This document shows positions 31,567 to 42,330 of a DNA stretch of 64,000 bases, one piece after another (position 1 is the first letter of the stretch; every line of letters begins with the position of its first letter). Where the stretch lies: contig NC_088321.1 of NCBI RefSeq assembly GCF_910592395.1, forward strand, positions 8,992,001 through 9,056,000, given 5' to 3'. The notes beneath the pieces were generated by a model. The model was given only the letters and a program-made list of their open reading frames with translations, searched no databases and was not told the origin of the DNA. Both the position numbers and the translations under genes were made by a program. The stretch is from Lineus longissimus. Taxonomy: Eukaryota; Nemertea; Pilidiophora; Heteronemertea; Lineidae.

Positions 31567-32727
31567 TTAACTAGCTATTTCAGGTTTCTCTAAAATACTC
31601 GCTACGCTCGTAGAAGTAGGTTCTAAAGGTGATGCAGTCCTTTTTTTTCTGACATTGATATGTGAATTGATGCCAAAAGTTGTATTTTCTGTAGCGGTTA
31701 ACAGAGAGTTATTATACCCTTCAATTATACCAATATGTAATCGCATATGACTAGGAACAAGTTGTAATCCTAAACCTACAGCGAAATCTAGTCGTGAACC
31801 TGCTTTTTCTAAAGCGTATGCATACGCTTGTTTTGAGTGAATGAGTACGCTCGCTGACTGAAATGTTTTGATGGAATCGACTAATGTTTGACCTTGAATA
31901 GCATCTTCCACTAAAATTCTAAATTGTTTCTGTGTGTCCAATGAATCAAGAATATCCTGTCGAATCATGGTTTGTGAACCTAGAATACAATAAACATAAG
32001 TTCGAATGGATTCATTGATTCTACTCATGCCCGCTTTAGTCAATCCTTGACTGTCTAAGGTGATAAAATTTGTCCAATCGTCTGAGTAAATGAACGATAA
32101 ATTATCAATATAAAGTCTATGATGGTCTGCATAGACATATCCTTTTTTATCTGCATTAAATGGAAACTTACTAGGATCATTCAAATAATAGTTACCATTG
32201 TCCATGACGATGTCTAGCGCTTGTATTTTCCCTTTGTGAAAATAGTTGAAGTCAACAGAGCCAAATTCAAGTTTCAAATTTTCATAGGCTTGTTTATTGT
32301 AGGGATTTTTTGATGGATTAAAGTCAGGATTTCCTGGTAATGGAATTTTTAGCTGGTGTAATATCTTTCTGATGGTAAAATAGACATGGAATCTAAAAAT
32401 ACTCTGTACTAAAGGATCAGCATGATTAATATGATTGTGCCAGCTTACACCTGAACCTGATGAAGCACAGTATAGTGCAAATTTAAATTGGTTTTCCCAG
32501 TTATCCATGGTTGCATTTTTAATATAATCTTGTACTTGTGCATAAGTTGAAAATTTTCATGGACCTTTTTTATTAGGAAAAATATCAATTGTATTGAATT
32601 CAAAACTTTCATTTGGAGTTACATGAATTTTTTGATGGATAAAAGGATCCTTGGTTAAAGAATTATTCTTGTAAGATACAGGATAATTTACATTAGCATT
32701 ATATTTTAAATAGTTTGGAAAGTCCAT
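31567..32727 (-). pseudogene. Conserved Polinton protein of about 386 aa, one nonsense codon
   Basis: The frame runs from the ATG at 32727 (in TAAATG) with a single in-frame TGA at 32557-32559 (codon 57) and then continues to 31567. Distinctive segments: FALYCASSGSGVSWHNH, then SIFRFHVYFTIRKILHQL, and a C-terminal basic block HINVRKKRTAS. Proteins with the S-G-x-G-V-S and R-F-H-V-Y-(F/Y) blocks recur in other Polintons as far as I recall, without assigned function. A membrane-coding extension follows the stop. Confidence 0.6.
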
Positions 32728-32779
32728 TTATTTTTATTTTTATTTCTATATTTTTATTTTTTTATTTATTGCCAAATCA

Positions 32780-32802
32780 AGGGTTAGCAAACTGCTAACC
32801 CT
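32780..32802. terminator. 10-bp-arm hairpin after PolB
   Basis: agggttagca / tgctaaccct with a 3-base loop, directly after the minus-strand PolB stop at 32805. Confidence 0.5.
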
Positions 32803-32804
32803 GT

Positions 32805-35800
32805 TTATTTTTTAAATCCAAGAGCTTTAGTTGAGATTCCATCTTCCAATATTGTACGTTTATCATCATTCGCATTCAACGCACATTTAGTCACTTGTTC
32901 AGTGTAAAGTTGATGATTTCTTGACCTAAACACATTCATCCTTTTTTCGATTGGAATTTTTTCCAAGAGCACAGACTTGTAATCTTCAATAGTGATTTCA
33001 TTTTTTACAACTTGCTTCTTGACACCTTTGCATTTCTTAACCTCTTCATCTTTATCAGTTGTATAGGCATATAATTTAGAACGTAAAGCTATAAATTCAG
33101 TGATGACATTACCAGCTTCTTCGTCTTTAAACTTACCAATTACTTTCTTGTTCGTTTCATCAAACAATGCATGATCTTTTGGAAAATTTGAAAAGTCATA
33201 TAATTCAGCATCTTGTTTCATGTCTTTATAAATATCAGGTGTTTCTATATGATAGACTAATGAGTCAGTATCAGTGTACAACAGTTGTGCTTTGTCACCA
33301 TACTTTTTCATCATATGATTATAATGGAAATCATACATGTGTATTTTTGACAGGTCTAAAATGGCCTGTCCCATAAATATTGGTTTATTGAGACAAACTT
33401 CTGCTTTTTGAGATTCTACCATGACTAGATCTTCACCAAAAATTTTGTGACCTTTATAGTTGTTCGAATTGACTAATTTTCGAAGCTGATTGACATTTGT
33501 AGTCAATTTTATATTTTTCCTATCTCTGACTGATTCCATTGTCTTTCCAAAGCATGAATTGTTCATCAATTTGAAGAAGTCCTTTTCAAAGTCATTTTTC
33601 GCTTTGGCATGTTGACTTGTGTTTAAGTCAATATACTCTTTCAAAAAGTATGATTCTGTATAGGAAATTCCTCTATGAATCTTAGTCAATACGAGTCCTT
33701 GACTCAAGTAGAATTTCAAAGCCTTGTGATGCACAATATATTTTTTCTTGTCTTGTAAATTTGGGATCAACTTATCATTCAAATGTTCAGGTGCAAGTGG
33801 ATAGGCATTGTGTAGGTCATGTAATTCTTGAGGATATTCTAAGTCAACTTCAAGTGTGCATGGAATGCTTTGCCAATTTTTTAATTCTGATTGAGTCATC
33901 CATTTAAAATTAGAATGTGGTAATTTTTCACTCATCGATAATCCATACAAATTATTTGCATCAAGATAAGAGATATAACTTGTAGGTTGATTAGGATCGT
34001 GGTCTTTCAAATAGGGATTATTTGCTTTTGCATATCTGTGACTTGCTTGACAGATTCCTCCTCTAATTCCACATTCAAAGAAGTTGTACATGTCTACATC
34101 TGTTAAAAGTTCAATCTCAACATCAGTCTTTTTCAACATGGCTTGCCAAGACAATCCTGAGGCCGAATAAGCCCAGACTGGATCTAAATTATAAATCTCC
34201 ATACAAGTCTGTCTGAAATTTTCCAAAATGTCTGCTAAGAGTAGAACATCAGTTCGCAAATAAATTTCATGGTAATCTCTGAATGTTTTGCATCCAAATT
34301 TTTCCCATACATTCTTTGCATGGGAATAGTCTTCAACTGAAATTTTTGTATCATTAAATTTTGAGTCAAATGCTTCAATGGGAGGTAATTCAGTCTGTTC
34401 AAATTTTTCGTGTGAGTCAACCCATTCATAAGGATATACTCCTTTTCTAGTTAATAAGTCAAATTGTTCATCTTTGTAATATTTTGACAGATTCTTTTTC
34501 TCTGTGTTAGGTAAATTATTTGCAAGATTTGCTAGAGATGACTGCATGAGTCTATATGAGTCAAGAAATCTGATCGATAGAGTCTTATGCTCGTCAACCT
34601 GTAACGTCTTGCTGAATGAAATATAGTTTTCACTATTTTTCGCAATGACATTCAGTCTACCTTTTAAATTTTTCACAAACAGATGAGCATCATAGCCTGA
34701 AAGATTATGAAAATACACAGGTATGAAATCAGGAGCTTGTAATTGAAGGTTACATATATTACAGGCTGCTCCTCTGTATTTTCCATTAAAATGGTTGTGA
34801 TCACGAACTTTATAATTTTTTTCTGTAAATTCCTTGTCACAGAGATAACATTTTTCAGCTGTCTTGTGCTTAACCTGTTGTACTTGTGTTAAGGCTAACA
34901 TAGCTTTAGGTTTGCTAAAGAAATTGTCATGGATTTTATAGACAGCTTTTTCAATCTCTTCACAGAATCTTTCTCCTATATCTTCATTAGGATCGTTGAC
35001 ACTATATTCTACAAAGAGATTTTCAGCCTTGATTTGATTCTTGTCAAAACAAGTATAGAAGCTGAATGAGTTAGGAATATGTTCTTAATTTGAACAGTTT
35101 TTTCACCTAATTGTTTGTCGATAGTCTTCAAAGATGATTCAAAGTCAGCTACTATAAAGACAGGATGTTTTTGTTCCATTTTTTTCTGATTGAATTCCAG
35201 GATTTTTTCATGATCCTTAGGCATGCTAACTCTGACACATTCAAACTGCCTACAGTTCTCAAAATGTTGTCTATGTCTTCTTTCACGTTCCTCTTTCGTT
35301 CCACCTGAAGTAATTTTCATACATCTGAAACATACTTTGATCTGTCCATCGTGTTTAGAATGTGAGGAAGAAAACAGCCTAGAAAAGTTCTTGATCCAAG
35401 CATAGTGATAATTTGCATTATCTTTGACATTTTCAACCTTTTCACCTTCTGGAAAATCGTCACTATCTTTGTAGTGTAGAAGATTAATATACTTGTCTTC
35501 TGCTAAAATTCTCTCAGATATTCTAACTGGGGAAATTGGGTAAACTACTGTTTCATTATCTCCAATCACTTTCTGTGTAGGAATAAATGTAAATACATTG
35601 ACTGCTAAGTCAGGTTTGTTCTTTTCAAATTTCTTAATATCTTTTATTTTGACAGGATATTCCAAATCTTTAAACATGTAATCAAATTCAGGTTTGTTGT
35701 AATTTGAAACTCGTTCTTGATGTTTATCTAAATTTAATAATGCAGCTTCAACTGAGTATCTGAAGCATTTTTGATCAGTGTTTTGTACATTAATCACAGC

Positions 35801-36784
35801 TTTTTTCTTCTGAATCTTGTCTGGCAAAGGAATATAGCTTGATCCTGAAAGTGGAGTGTAATTTACAGTATGTAACTCAATCTTGATTACTTCTAAAAAT
35901 TTCCAACCTGAACCTTTCTGAACTAAATTTTCCAGTTCATTAAGGAAGTCTTCGATGAGAGTGTCATAATTAAGTTCTTGATCCACATAAATGATGTGTC
36001 TAGAACGAAGTTGAAACTCTTTAACTTCATTCTTCCTTTGCATTGAAATGGTCAGGATAATAATAAATTTTAACCCCTCTTTATTTTCCTCATTAATTTT
36101 ATCTTGTAAAACTGACTTAATTTTATTGAGATAGTTTTCAATGTCAATTTTAGGCAAACCTTCCATTTGGAAATGATTAACATATCCTTTAAAAGCGGAG
36201 TCGAATTTTTTGAATGTTTTTAACTCTGAATGTTTTTCAATCAACTCCTGGATGAATTTTTCTGTCATGGAACTTTTAACATTGATGTCAAGTTCCTTCG
36301 CTTGTTTGAAAAGATCTGATTTCAAAATACGTTTAATGGGTTCCTTGGTCAAGAGTTCTTTCAATTTCTCAATATTGAGATGTTGATAATTTTTATGTCC
36401 AAGATCCTTAACTTGCTGTAAAAGAGGTTTCCTGATGGAAATTTTTGGTTTCACAGGTTTAGGTTTGATGTCAATCAAATTTTCCTGTGAAATTTTGTCC
36501 TCTAAAATTGAGTCCAGCTGTCCTTTTTTGAACTTCCTAGGATTTATACCTAGTCTTTGAGCTTGAACTCTTTTTTCAAGTTGAGTGAGTTGTGAAACTG
36601 GCTTGTCAATTTTCACTTCAACATCATTGAAACTGTTTGGAATTTGTTGAAGTTTTTCTAGTAACTTTTCTCTTGAAAGTGAACCATATTTTTTCACCTT
36701 ATTTCTGTAGGCGAGAACTTTAAGTTCGTCTGTTGAAAGTATCTCAGTTAATTTCATATTTCTTAGCGGCGTGGAAGACTCCAT
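32805..36784 (-). pseudogene. Protein-primed DNA polymerase B, one frameshift
   Basis: Two frames (35009-36784 and 32805 to about 35090) give roughly 1320 aa, normal for Polinton PolB. N-terminal part: repeated SAP-like helical motifs (LSTDELKVLAYRNKVK; LNIEKLKELL). Exonuclease I VADFESS at residues 545-551. After the break: a zinc motif CYLC...RDHNHFNGKYRGAACNIC, then exo II YFHNLSGYDAHLF. Polymerase motifs: A DANNLYGL, B KLMNNSCFGK, C YTDTDS (second-frame residues 314-321, 444-453 and 542-547). The frame shift lies near 35080-35095. It replicates the element with a terminal-protein primer. Start in TAAATG. Confidence 0.95.
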
Positions 36785-36894
36785 TTATTTATGAAAAAGT
36801 TTTATGTTAAGTATACGTTTAGGGAATTCCCCTTTTTTTAGTTTCGGTTTCGATAAGTCATTTTATAATCAAGTTTTTGATTATAAGATTCCAA

Positions 36895-37093
36895 ATGGAG
36901 ACGACAACCACTTTATTATCCACTGATGAGTTAAAAATACTAGCCTCTTGGTCATATGACTTTTCAAATTTCCCAATATTGAGAAGTTGAAAGAACTCTA
37001 GTGAAATTTAAAATTCTAGTTAATCCTCACTTGAGCGAAAATCTAGAACTTAGGGCTCACCACACCCATGAGAATTTGTGAAAATCATCATGG
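36895..37093 (+). pseudogene. Inverted remnant of a PolB 5' end
   Basis: The plus strand has ATG at 36895 followed by LLSTDELKILA, nearly the same as the PolB N terminus (ILSTDELKVLA) on the opposite strand, and near 36980 a PNIEKLKEL-like piece in another frame, like PolB LNIEKLKEL. The fragment stops at 36990. It is probably debris of a second Polinton or of a rearrangement within this one. Confidence 0.6.
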
Positions 37094-38148
37094 ATGAGGC
37101 TTCATTTATTATAAGGAAAAGTTTTTTAATTTTTTAAAAAATAATTTTTTCCAAGAAATTCAGAAGCTAGTGATACATTTTTAGCTCAGCTGACAAAGTC
37201 AGCGGAGCTAGTAGAATAGCTGTTCAAATGGTGTCCGTCCTGCAATCCATCCATCCATCTAGGGACCCATCTGTGGACAAAATTGGACATTTCTGATTGG
37301 GAAGGCCTAGCCACTTCGTTGACGGTGCTAAATTAGGAGTTGCCCAAGGTGAACTCAAAACACGAAAAATCAGCGCGATCCGACCTGTATTAAGAGAATG
37401 AGGTCATTTCGCGTTTAGATTTCTTTCCCTTTTTACCTCGGTCCACAGAGCAAATATTGTTTTCAAATGTGGCTGAATATTTTTTAATATTTTTTCATTT
37501 TTTACTTTTAATGGAATTAATATAGTTTTCACCGCCAGTTGGCGCTGCAGGCACATTGACTGAATTTTGGCGATTTCAAATTTGGCGGTGGCTCAACTTT
37601 TTGCAAGCAGTGCCGCTGATTGGCCGATCGATAGAAGAGATGCCACCATTTAAAAATGGCGGTAGTCGCTGCTTCAATGAAGATGAGTGAACTTTCTCAT
37701 GTTCAATCGGTTGATACTCTTTTAATCAACATGACCATGTACCTGAAATTTGTTTAGGTACTGAAAAGAGTCTATATAATTCAGATTTATCGATAGTTTT
37801 TTATAATATTGCGGAAATTTTGTGCACAAATTAGCGAAAGTTGGTGCTCGTCTCATGTCATTTTAGAGCGAGAAATTTGTTTCCGTCGATCTCTACCACT
37901 GAAAAATCGCTTGCATAGCTTCGAATTTTTGTGAAAATAAGTATCTGAACTTGGTTTCAAATAGTCTAGAGAGTTACCTTTGTGGTGATACATATGGTAT
38001 GTGATAAATATTTGTAGAATTTGTGAAATTCGATTTTCAAACGTGCCGATGAAGCAAGCGATCTCGCGTGAATTTTGCAAGTCCTGATATGTCGACCGGG
38101 TGTCAAAAATCACTCGCCTAAATTCAATTCAAAGATCAAAAATAATAT

Positions 38149-38866
38149 CTGAACTTAGTTTCAAATAGCCTACGCAATTATCATTTCGGTGATATATAAT
38201 GCATGCATGTAATAATTGATTAATCTGCCTAAAACGCGCAATTAAAACGGCGAAAGATCGTGATAAACACTCTGGTGGCGGTCGCACTAAATAACGACCG
38301 GTAGGGCCCGGCGTCTGGCGGAGAAAAAAAGGTAGCGCCCGGAGGTTGAAACGGGATTTTTATGCACTTTTAACTGTATATATATGTTGTTTGGATGTAT
38401 TTCTAACAGTTCTGTAACTTTGATGACCAGGCTTGCGCCCAAAGTTGGTAAAATTGATGCTTGTTTATGGACTGCGCTAGCGACCGGAGAATTCGCCGTC
38501 GGCCATTCTGAACTTAGTTTCAAATAGCCTACGCAATTATCATTTCGGTGATATATAATGCATGCATGTAATAATTGATTAATCTGCCTAAAACGCGCAA
38601 TTAAAACGGCGAAAGATCGTGATAAACACTCTGGTGGCGGTCGCACTAAATAACGACCGGTAGGGCCCGGCGTCTGGCGGAGAAAAAAAGGTAGCGCCCG
38701 GAGGTTGAAACGGGATTTTTATGCACTTTTAACTGTATATATATGTTGTTTGGATGTATTTCTAACAGTTCTGTAACTTTGATGACCAGGCTTGCGCCCA
38801 AAGTTGGTAAAATTGATGCTTGTTTATGGACTGCGCTAGCGACCGGAGAATTCGCCGTCGGCCATT
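38149..38866. repeat. 359-bp direct tandem duplication
   Basis: Copies 38149-38507 and 38508-38866 are almost identical (ctgaacttagtttcaaatag at each start, gaattcgccgtcggccatt at each end). Confidence 0.9.
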
Positions 38867-39707
38867 TTGGCTACGGTCCCTGAGTTGTTGTGGATGGCAA
38901 TTTTGCAACAAATTTCGCCATTTACGTTTGTTTACAATTATTTTGAAAGTCACATTATGACATCGTAGTATGAATCCCACTGCAGTTTCGTTACGCAGCA
39001 ATGCTCATGTTTTTGGTTTGCAATCCTGTACTGTCTGTACACTGCGCTGTGCATGGATGTACTGTAGCTGTAAAAAAGACAAAAACCATAGCCTAGCCCT
39101 GTAGGACAGGCTTAGAGTATAACTCAACAGGCCCTCATGATTCATTTGATGGACACCTTATTTGATAGTACCTCATCATTAAGTCCACTAGATCCTGTTC
39201 TGTCACATGTCATAGACGATAGACAATTTTCAAAATGTAGTACACCACTCGCTCATCTTTAAGCCCAGCTCTTGGCTCACATCATGTGGGCACGGTTGGC
39301 TGTTGAGTGTTATGGTTCAGTCTGTGAGACTAATTTAAAGAGGTTACACTTTTATTTTGAATTGGAAAACAGCCCACAGGACTGACTTTTCACTGAGTAA
39401 TAAGTGTGCCCTTCGAAGGTTAAGTCTCTTTCTGGATTTGCTTCCATAGATGCCTTGTTCAGGATATCATCTGACCGATGCCTGATCAAGCACAGACTGT
39501 ATCCGGTGGTGTACATTTCCCCGTCTATGTCACCCTTTTTATTTAGTCAGTGTTAATTTCTCTTCTCTTTTTTTACAGATCAACTGTTGTTGGTTATTGC
39601 AAGAGGAGTCGTTGGCACATTTCAAGTCCAGGAAAGCACTTGCTGTTCCCACATTCAGAGTAAGGTGTGCTTACTCGTTTTACTGCTTTCCATTCCCGGA
39701 GAGCGTT

Positions 39708-39790
39708 ATCAAATATCTGCCGCAAGGCAACAAATATCTGCCGCAAGGCGCTTCAAATATCTGCCGAAAGGCATCAAATATCTGCCGCAC
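39708..39790 (+). repeat. Four copies of a 20-bp motif
   Basis: tcaaatatctgccgcaaggc-type units occur four times with small changes (ccgaaagg, ccgcacc). Confidence 0.8.
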
Positions 39791-40292
39791 CAATAAAGTT
39801 CATTTTGTTAACCAACTCTTTATCTTCTTTTCTTCACATACAAAAAAGACCGTCCCAAACATTTGGCTGCATCCACTTCATCAATGTCCAGACAACAGTC
39901 GGTTCATTTGACCATTGTAAAGCACCAGACCCCACCTCACAAAATACACTGTAATAATTATGTACCTTGTGTCCATGTGCATGTTATTAGTTCCACCTAC
40001 GCTGCATGAAGACAAGAACTCCACTCTTTGACGTCACCACACAACTCCTTGACGTCATCACACACCCCACTACTGCAACGGCAATAGAAATGACTTTACG
40101 TCATAATACCAGGGTGACGTCAACTCAGTACTTCAGCATGCACTGATATAGCAAGAAGGTCTTTCGCATCAGCACTTCTGCGTGCTAGACGTTATAGCTT
40201 CACGTTGCCTCATAATAACGGTACCGACACACACTTGGCCCTTGCCTTCACCTATCCATTTCAGCTGAGCGCCAGGCCCTTGGGCCTCTTGT

Positions 40293-40638
40293 TATAGTAT
40301 AATTCGTAGTCAATTTTATTTCCCTTTTTCATGTTTTCTTCATTTGTAATAGGTCTTAAATTACTCCAGTTCCAACAAATCATAAGTTCTTCTTCATTCA
40401 AATGATCAAAGTGTGACTTAGGTAAAATGTGATCAATATGCCAATAATCACCATAATTTTCCCATGTCATATTTTCATCAAATTGAAACTCAAACCATCT
40501 GTAAAAGAGATCAAGGGAACAGTCCATAACTTTCTCAAGTTTAGATTTTTTCAATTTTTTATGAAGACATGAGGATAATGTCAATGAAAGATAAATTGAT
40601 TTTGATAAAGATTCGTTAGTTGACCTTTGGGAATCCAT
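40293..40638 (-). pseudogene. HNH endonuclease, 3' end cut by insertion
   Basis: About 115 aa remain. Motif: YWHIDHILPKSHFD with the H-I-D-H pair, then CWNWSNLRPI and EENMKKGNKID, the H-N-H-type nuclease signature. The last residues before 40261 derive from the inserted repeat. Joining across the insertion would add only about 18 codons, so the catalytic part is complete. It starts in TAAATG. HNH nucleases are occasional Polinton passengers. Confidence 0.75.
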
Positions 40639-40690
40639 TTATTTACAATAAAATAATTTTCTTTAGATATAAGCATGGAAACAAATTTAT

Positions 40691-40951
40691 TTAAAAAATC
40701 CAATGTTGAGAAATATCATTGTCTTTTTTGTAAATGAAGACATCATCTTTATCCAAATCTAAAATTTTAACCAAATCTAAAATTTTATCCTTTATTCGTT
40801 TTGTCAATTTTACAATATACAATAGCTTTTTATCTCTGGGTATTAAAAATATTGAAAAACCATATTTATCTGATGATGAAAATTCTATCCTTTCAATTTT
40901 ATACCAAGTATTATCAGGAACATTTCTCCAATTGACACATTCTTCATTCAT
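40691..40951 (-). CDS. 86-aa relative of the TIR-encoded protein
   Basis: It has WRNVPDNTWYKIERIEFSS against FKDLPVNKWYKINSFRS in the TIR protein, followed by a similar strand pattern (SIFLIPRDKKLLYIVKLTK). This looks like an old duplication of the same gene. It starts in TAAATG. Function unknown. Confidence 0.65.
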   Translation of the reverse strand: MNEECVNWRNVPDNTWYKIERIEFSSSDKYGFSIFLIPRDKKLLYIVKLTKRIKDKILDLVKILDLDKDDVFIYKKDNDISQHWIF

Positions 40952-40999
40952 TTATTTATAATTTATTTTATTTTATTTTATTTGATTTCAAGTGTGATG

Positions 41000-41656
41000 A
41001 TGTTTTTATTTTCTTTAAATATAGGTTTAGTAATTATTCCAAGAGGTTAAATCCATAAAATTTTTTACCCTGTTTTGTTTCCTTGACTCCTGTGAATCTT
41101 ATATAATTGTGATCAAGATTTATTTTTTGTTTGATGACACTCGTCGCCCACACTGTCAACTCTTTAGATTCTGAGTCTTCAAGTTCAAGAAGTGTTGATT
41201 CTCCTATTTTTGTGCTTATACTTCTGAATGAGTTGATTTTGTACCATTTGTTCACTGGAAGATCTTTAAATTTTAGATAATCTGTTGACTCTGTGACTCT
41301 TGATTCAAGTTCTTCGTTTGATGGAAAGTTCATTTTATTTACAAGAAAATAATTTTTGTTAAGTAGACGTTTTGTCATTTTTGTCATTTTTGTCATTTTG
41401 GTAATTTTGATAATTTTTGTAATTTTTGTAATTTGGATGATTTGGATGATTTGGATGATTTGGATGATTTGGATGATTTGGATGATTTTGATAATTTGGA
41501 TGATTTGGATGATTTGTGACTTGACTGAAGTTTGACTAGAAACTATTTAGACTAGGATTTGACTGAGACTCTTTTGTGAACGTGTTGACTGGAATTTGAC
41601 TTGGAGATTTTGACTGGGATTTGACTTTGGGTTAGAACTGTCAATATTACACTACT
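41000..41656 (-). repeat. Polinton right TIR
   Basis: Complement of 21895-22526. The internal microsatellite (41400-41515) is gatgatttg-type here, longer and different in composition from its partner, while the flanking unique parts match almost perfectly. Confidence 0.95.
41034..41333 (-). CDS. TIR-encoded 99-aa protein, right copy
   Basis: Same protein as 22193-22492, residue for residue. Having one copy in each TIR means it would be kept identical by the TIR homogenisation that accompanies replication. Start in TAAAATG. Confidence 0.75.
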   Translation of the reverse strand: MNFPSNEELESRVTESTDYLKFKDLPVNKWYKINSFRSISTKIGESTLLELEDSESKELTVWATSVIKQKINLDHNYIRFTGVKETKQGKKFYGFNLLE

Positions 41657-41662
41657 GTTGTC
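41657..41662. other. Polinton target-site duplication, right copy
   Basis: gttgtc, identical to 21889-21894. Confidence 0.95.
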
Positions 41663-42330
41663 TTTATGGGGCTTGCTATTTTGGGGATTTTTAGACAGGA
41701 CTGGCTTGTCAGCTGCATCAATTGCTTCTTGTTGATTGATGATAGCTTCTGCAACTATGTCACTGAAAGATGCTCTCTCATTGCTAGTGGATACCTTGGA
41801 GAAGTCATCCAGCACTGTGTCATCCGTTATTTCTGTTAAGTATTCTGGCATCTCATAGGATTCAGATTTGACATGTTGGTTGTTATTGTCCATTGGCGAC
41901 AGTAACCTTCAACAGGACTATTGTTGTCGGTGATTGCTGAAGCTTGGGTTTCTTGCTGACTTTTCCAGTCATCCTGGAAAGTGATGCAGTCAAGTGCACA
42001 ACGTAATTCATCATCAATTAGTTCATCATTCAAATCAATGTTGTTGAAGTGTGGGTTGACTGTTTTGAAATATTTGTAATAAGTGGCTATTTTGTCCTTT
42101 GAAACAACTTCTTCAACATAATTGCCCTTGTATTCAGGCCTTCGTTTGAGGGCAACTGGTAATAGGACTTGATCTACAGGTAATACCTTATTCAAGGTAT
42201 CTTTCACATTAGCCTCAACACATATTAGAGGGCCATTGATTTTAAATTCTGTTGAACGTGGAATGTGAGCTACACGAATGAATGGTATAATCAGTTTTAG
42301 CATATGCGCCTCACATTTATTGAGGTGCAT
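41663..42330 (-). pseudogene. Helitron Rep N-terminal extension
   Basis: Two frames (to 41893 and 41836-42330), separated by a frameshift near 41880. The downstream one ends in a Ser/Asn-rich linker that runs into the Polinton junction; the upstream one has HMLKLIIPFIRVAHIPRS, GPLICVEANVKDTLNKVLP and LLPVALKRRPEYKGNY. This matches the DUF6570-type region that precedes the HUH domain in many Helitrons. Confidence 0.65.

Larger units (their letters stand above)
37181..40292. mobile_element. 3.1-kb non-coding insertion with AGCTCAGCTGA-type ends
   Basis: The left end reads tttttagctcagctgac followed by its complement (aaagtcagcggagct); the right end is cagctgagcgccaggccc followed by ttgggcctcttgtt. 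The same left end occurs at 44282. It lies inside the Polinton and cuts the 3' end of the HNH gene. It has no transposase, but holds a 359-bp tandem duplication and a 20-bp tandem repeat. Borders are accurate to a few bases; no clear target duplication. Confidence 0.65.
21895..41656. mobile_element. Polinton/Maverick (virus-like self-synthesising transposon)
   Basis: A 19,762-bp element with termini AGTAGTGTAATATTGACAG on both ends, long inverted repeats and a 6-bp target duplication. It carries the diagnostic set: protein-primed DNA polymerase B, retrovirus-like integrase, packaging ATPase, major and minor capsid proteins. Most genes are on the minus strand. Nearly all start codons sit in TAAATG or a close variant. 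It contains a 3.1-kb insertion (37181-40292). Lesions in MCP, PolB and one conserved gene suggest a non-autonomous copy, though the TIRs are almost identical, so the insertion is young. No adenain-like protease was seen. Confidence 0.97.

Noticed and set aside
39708-39790. CRISPR-like array of 20-bp repeats
   Set aside because: No spacers; a simple tandem repeat.
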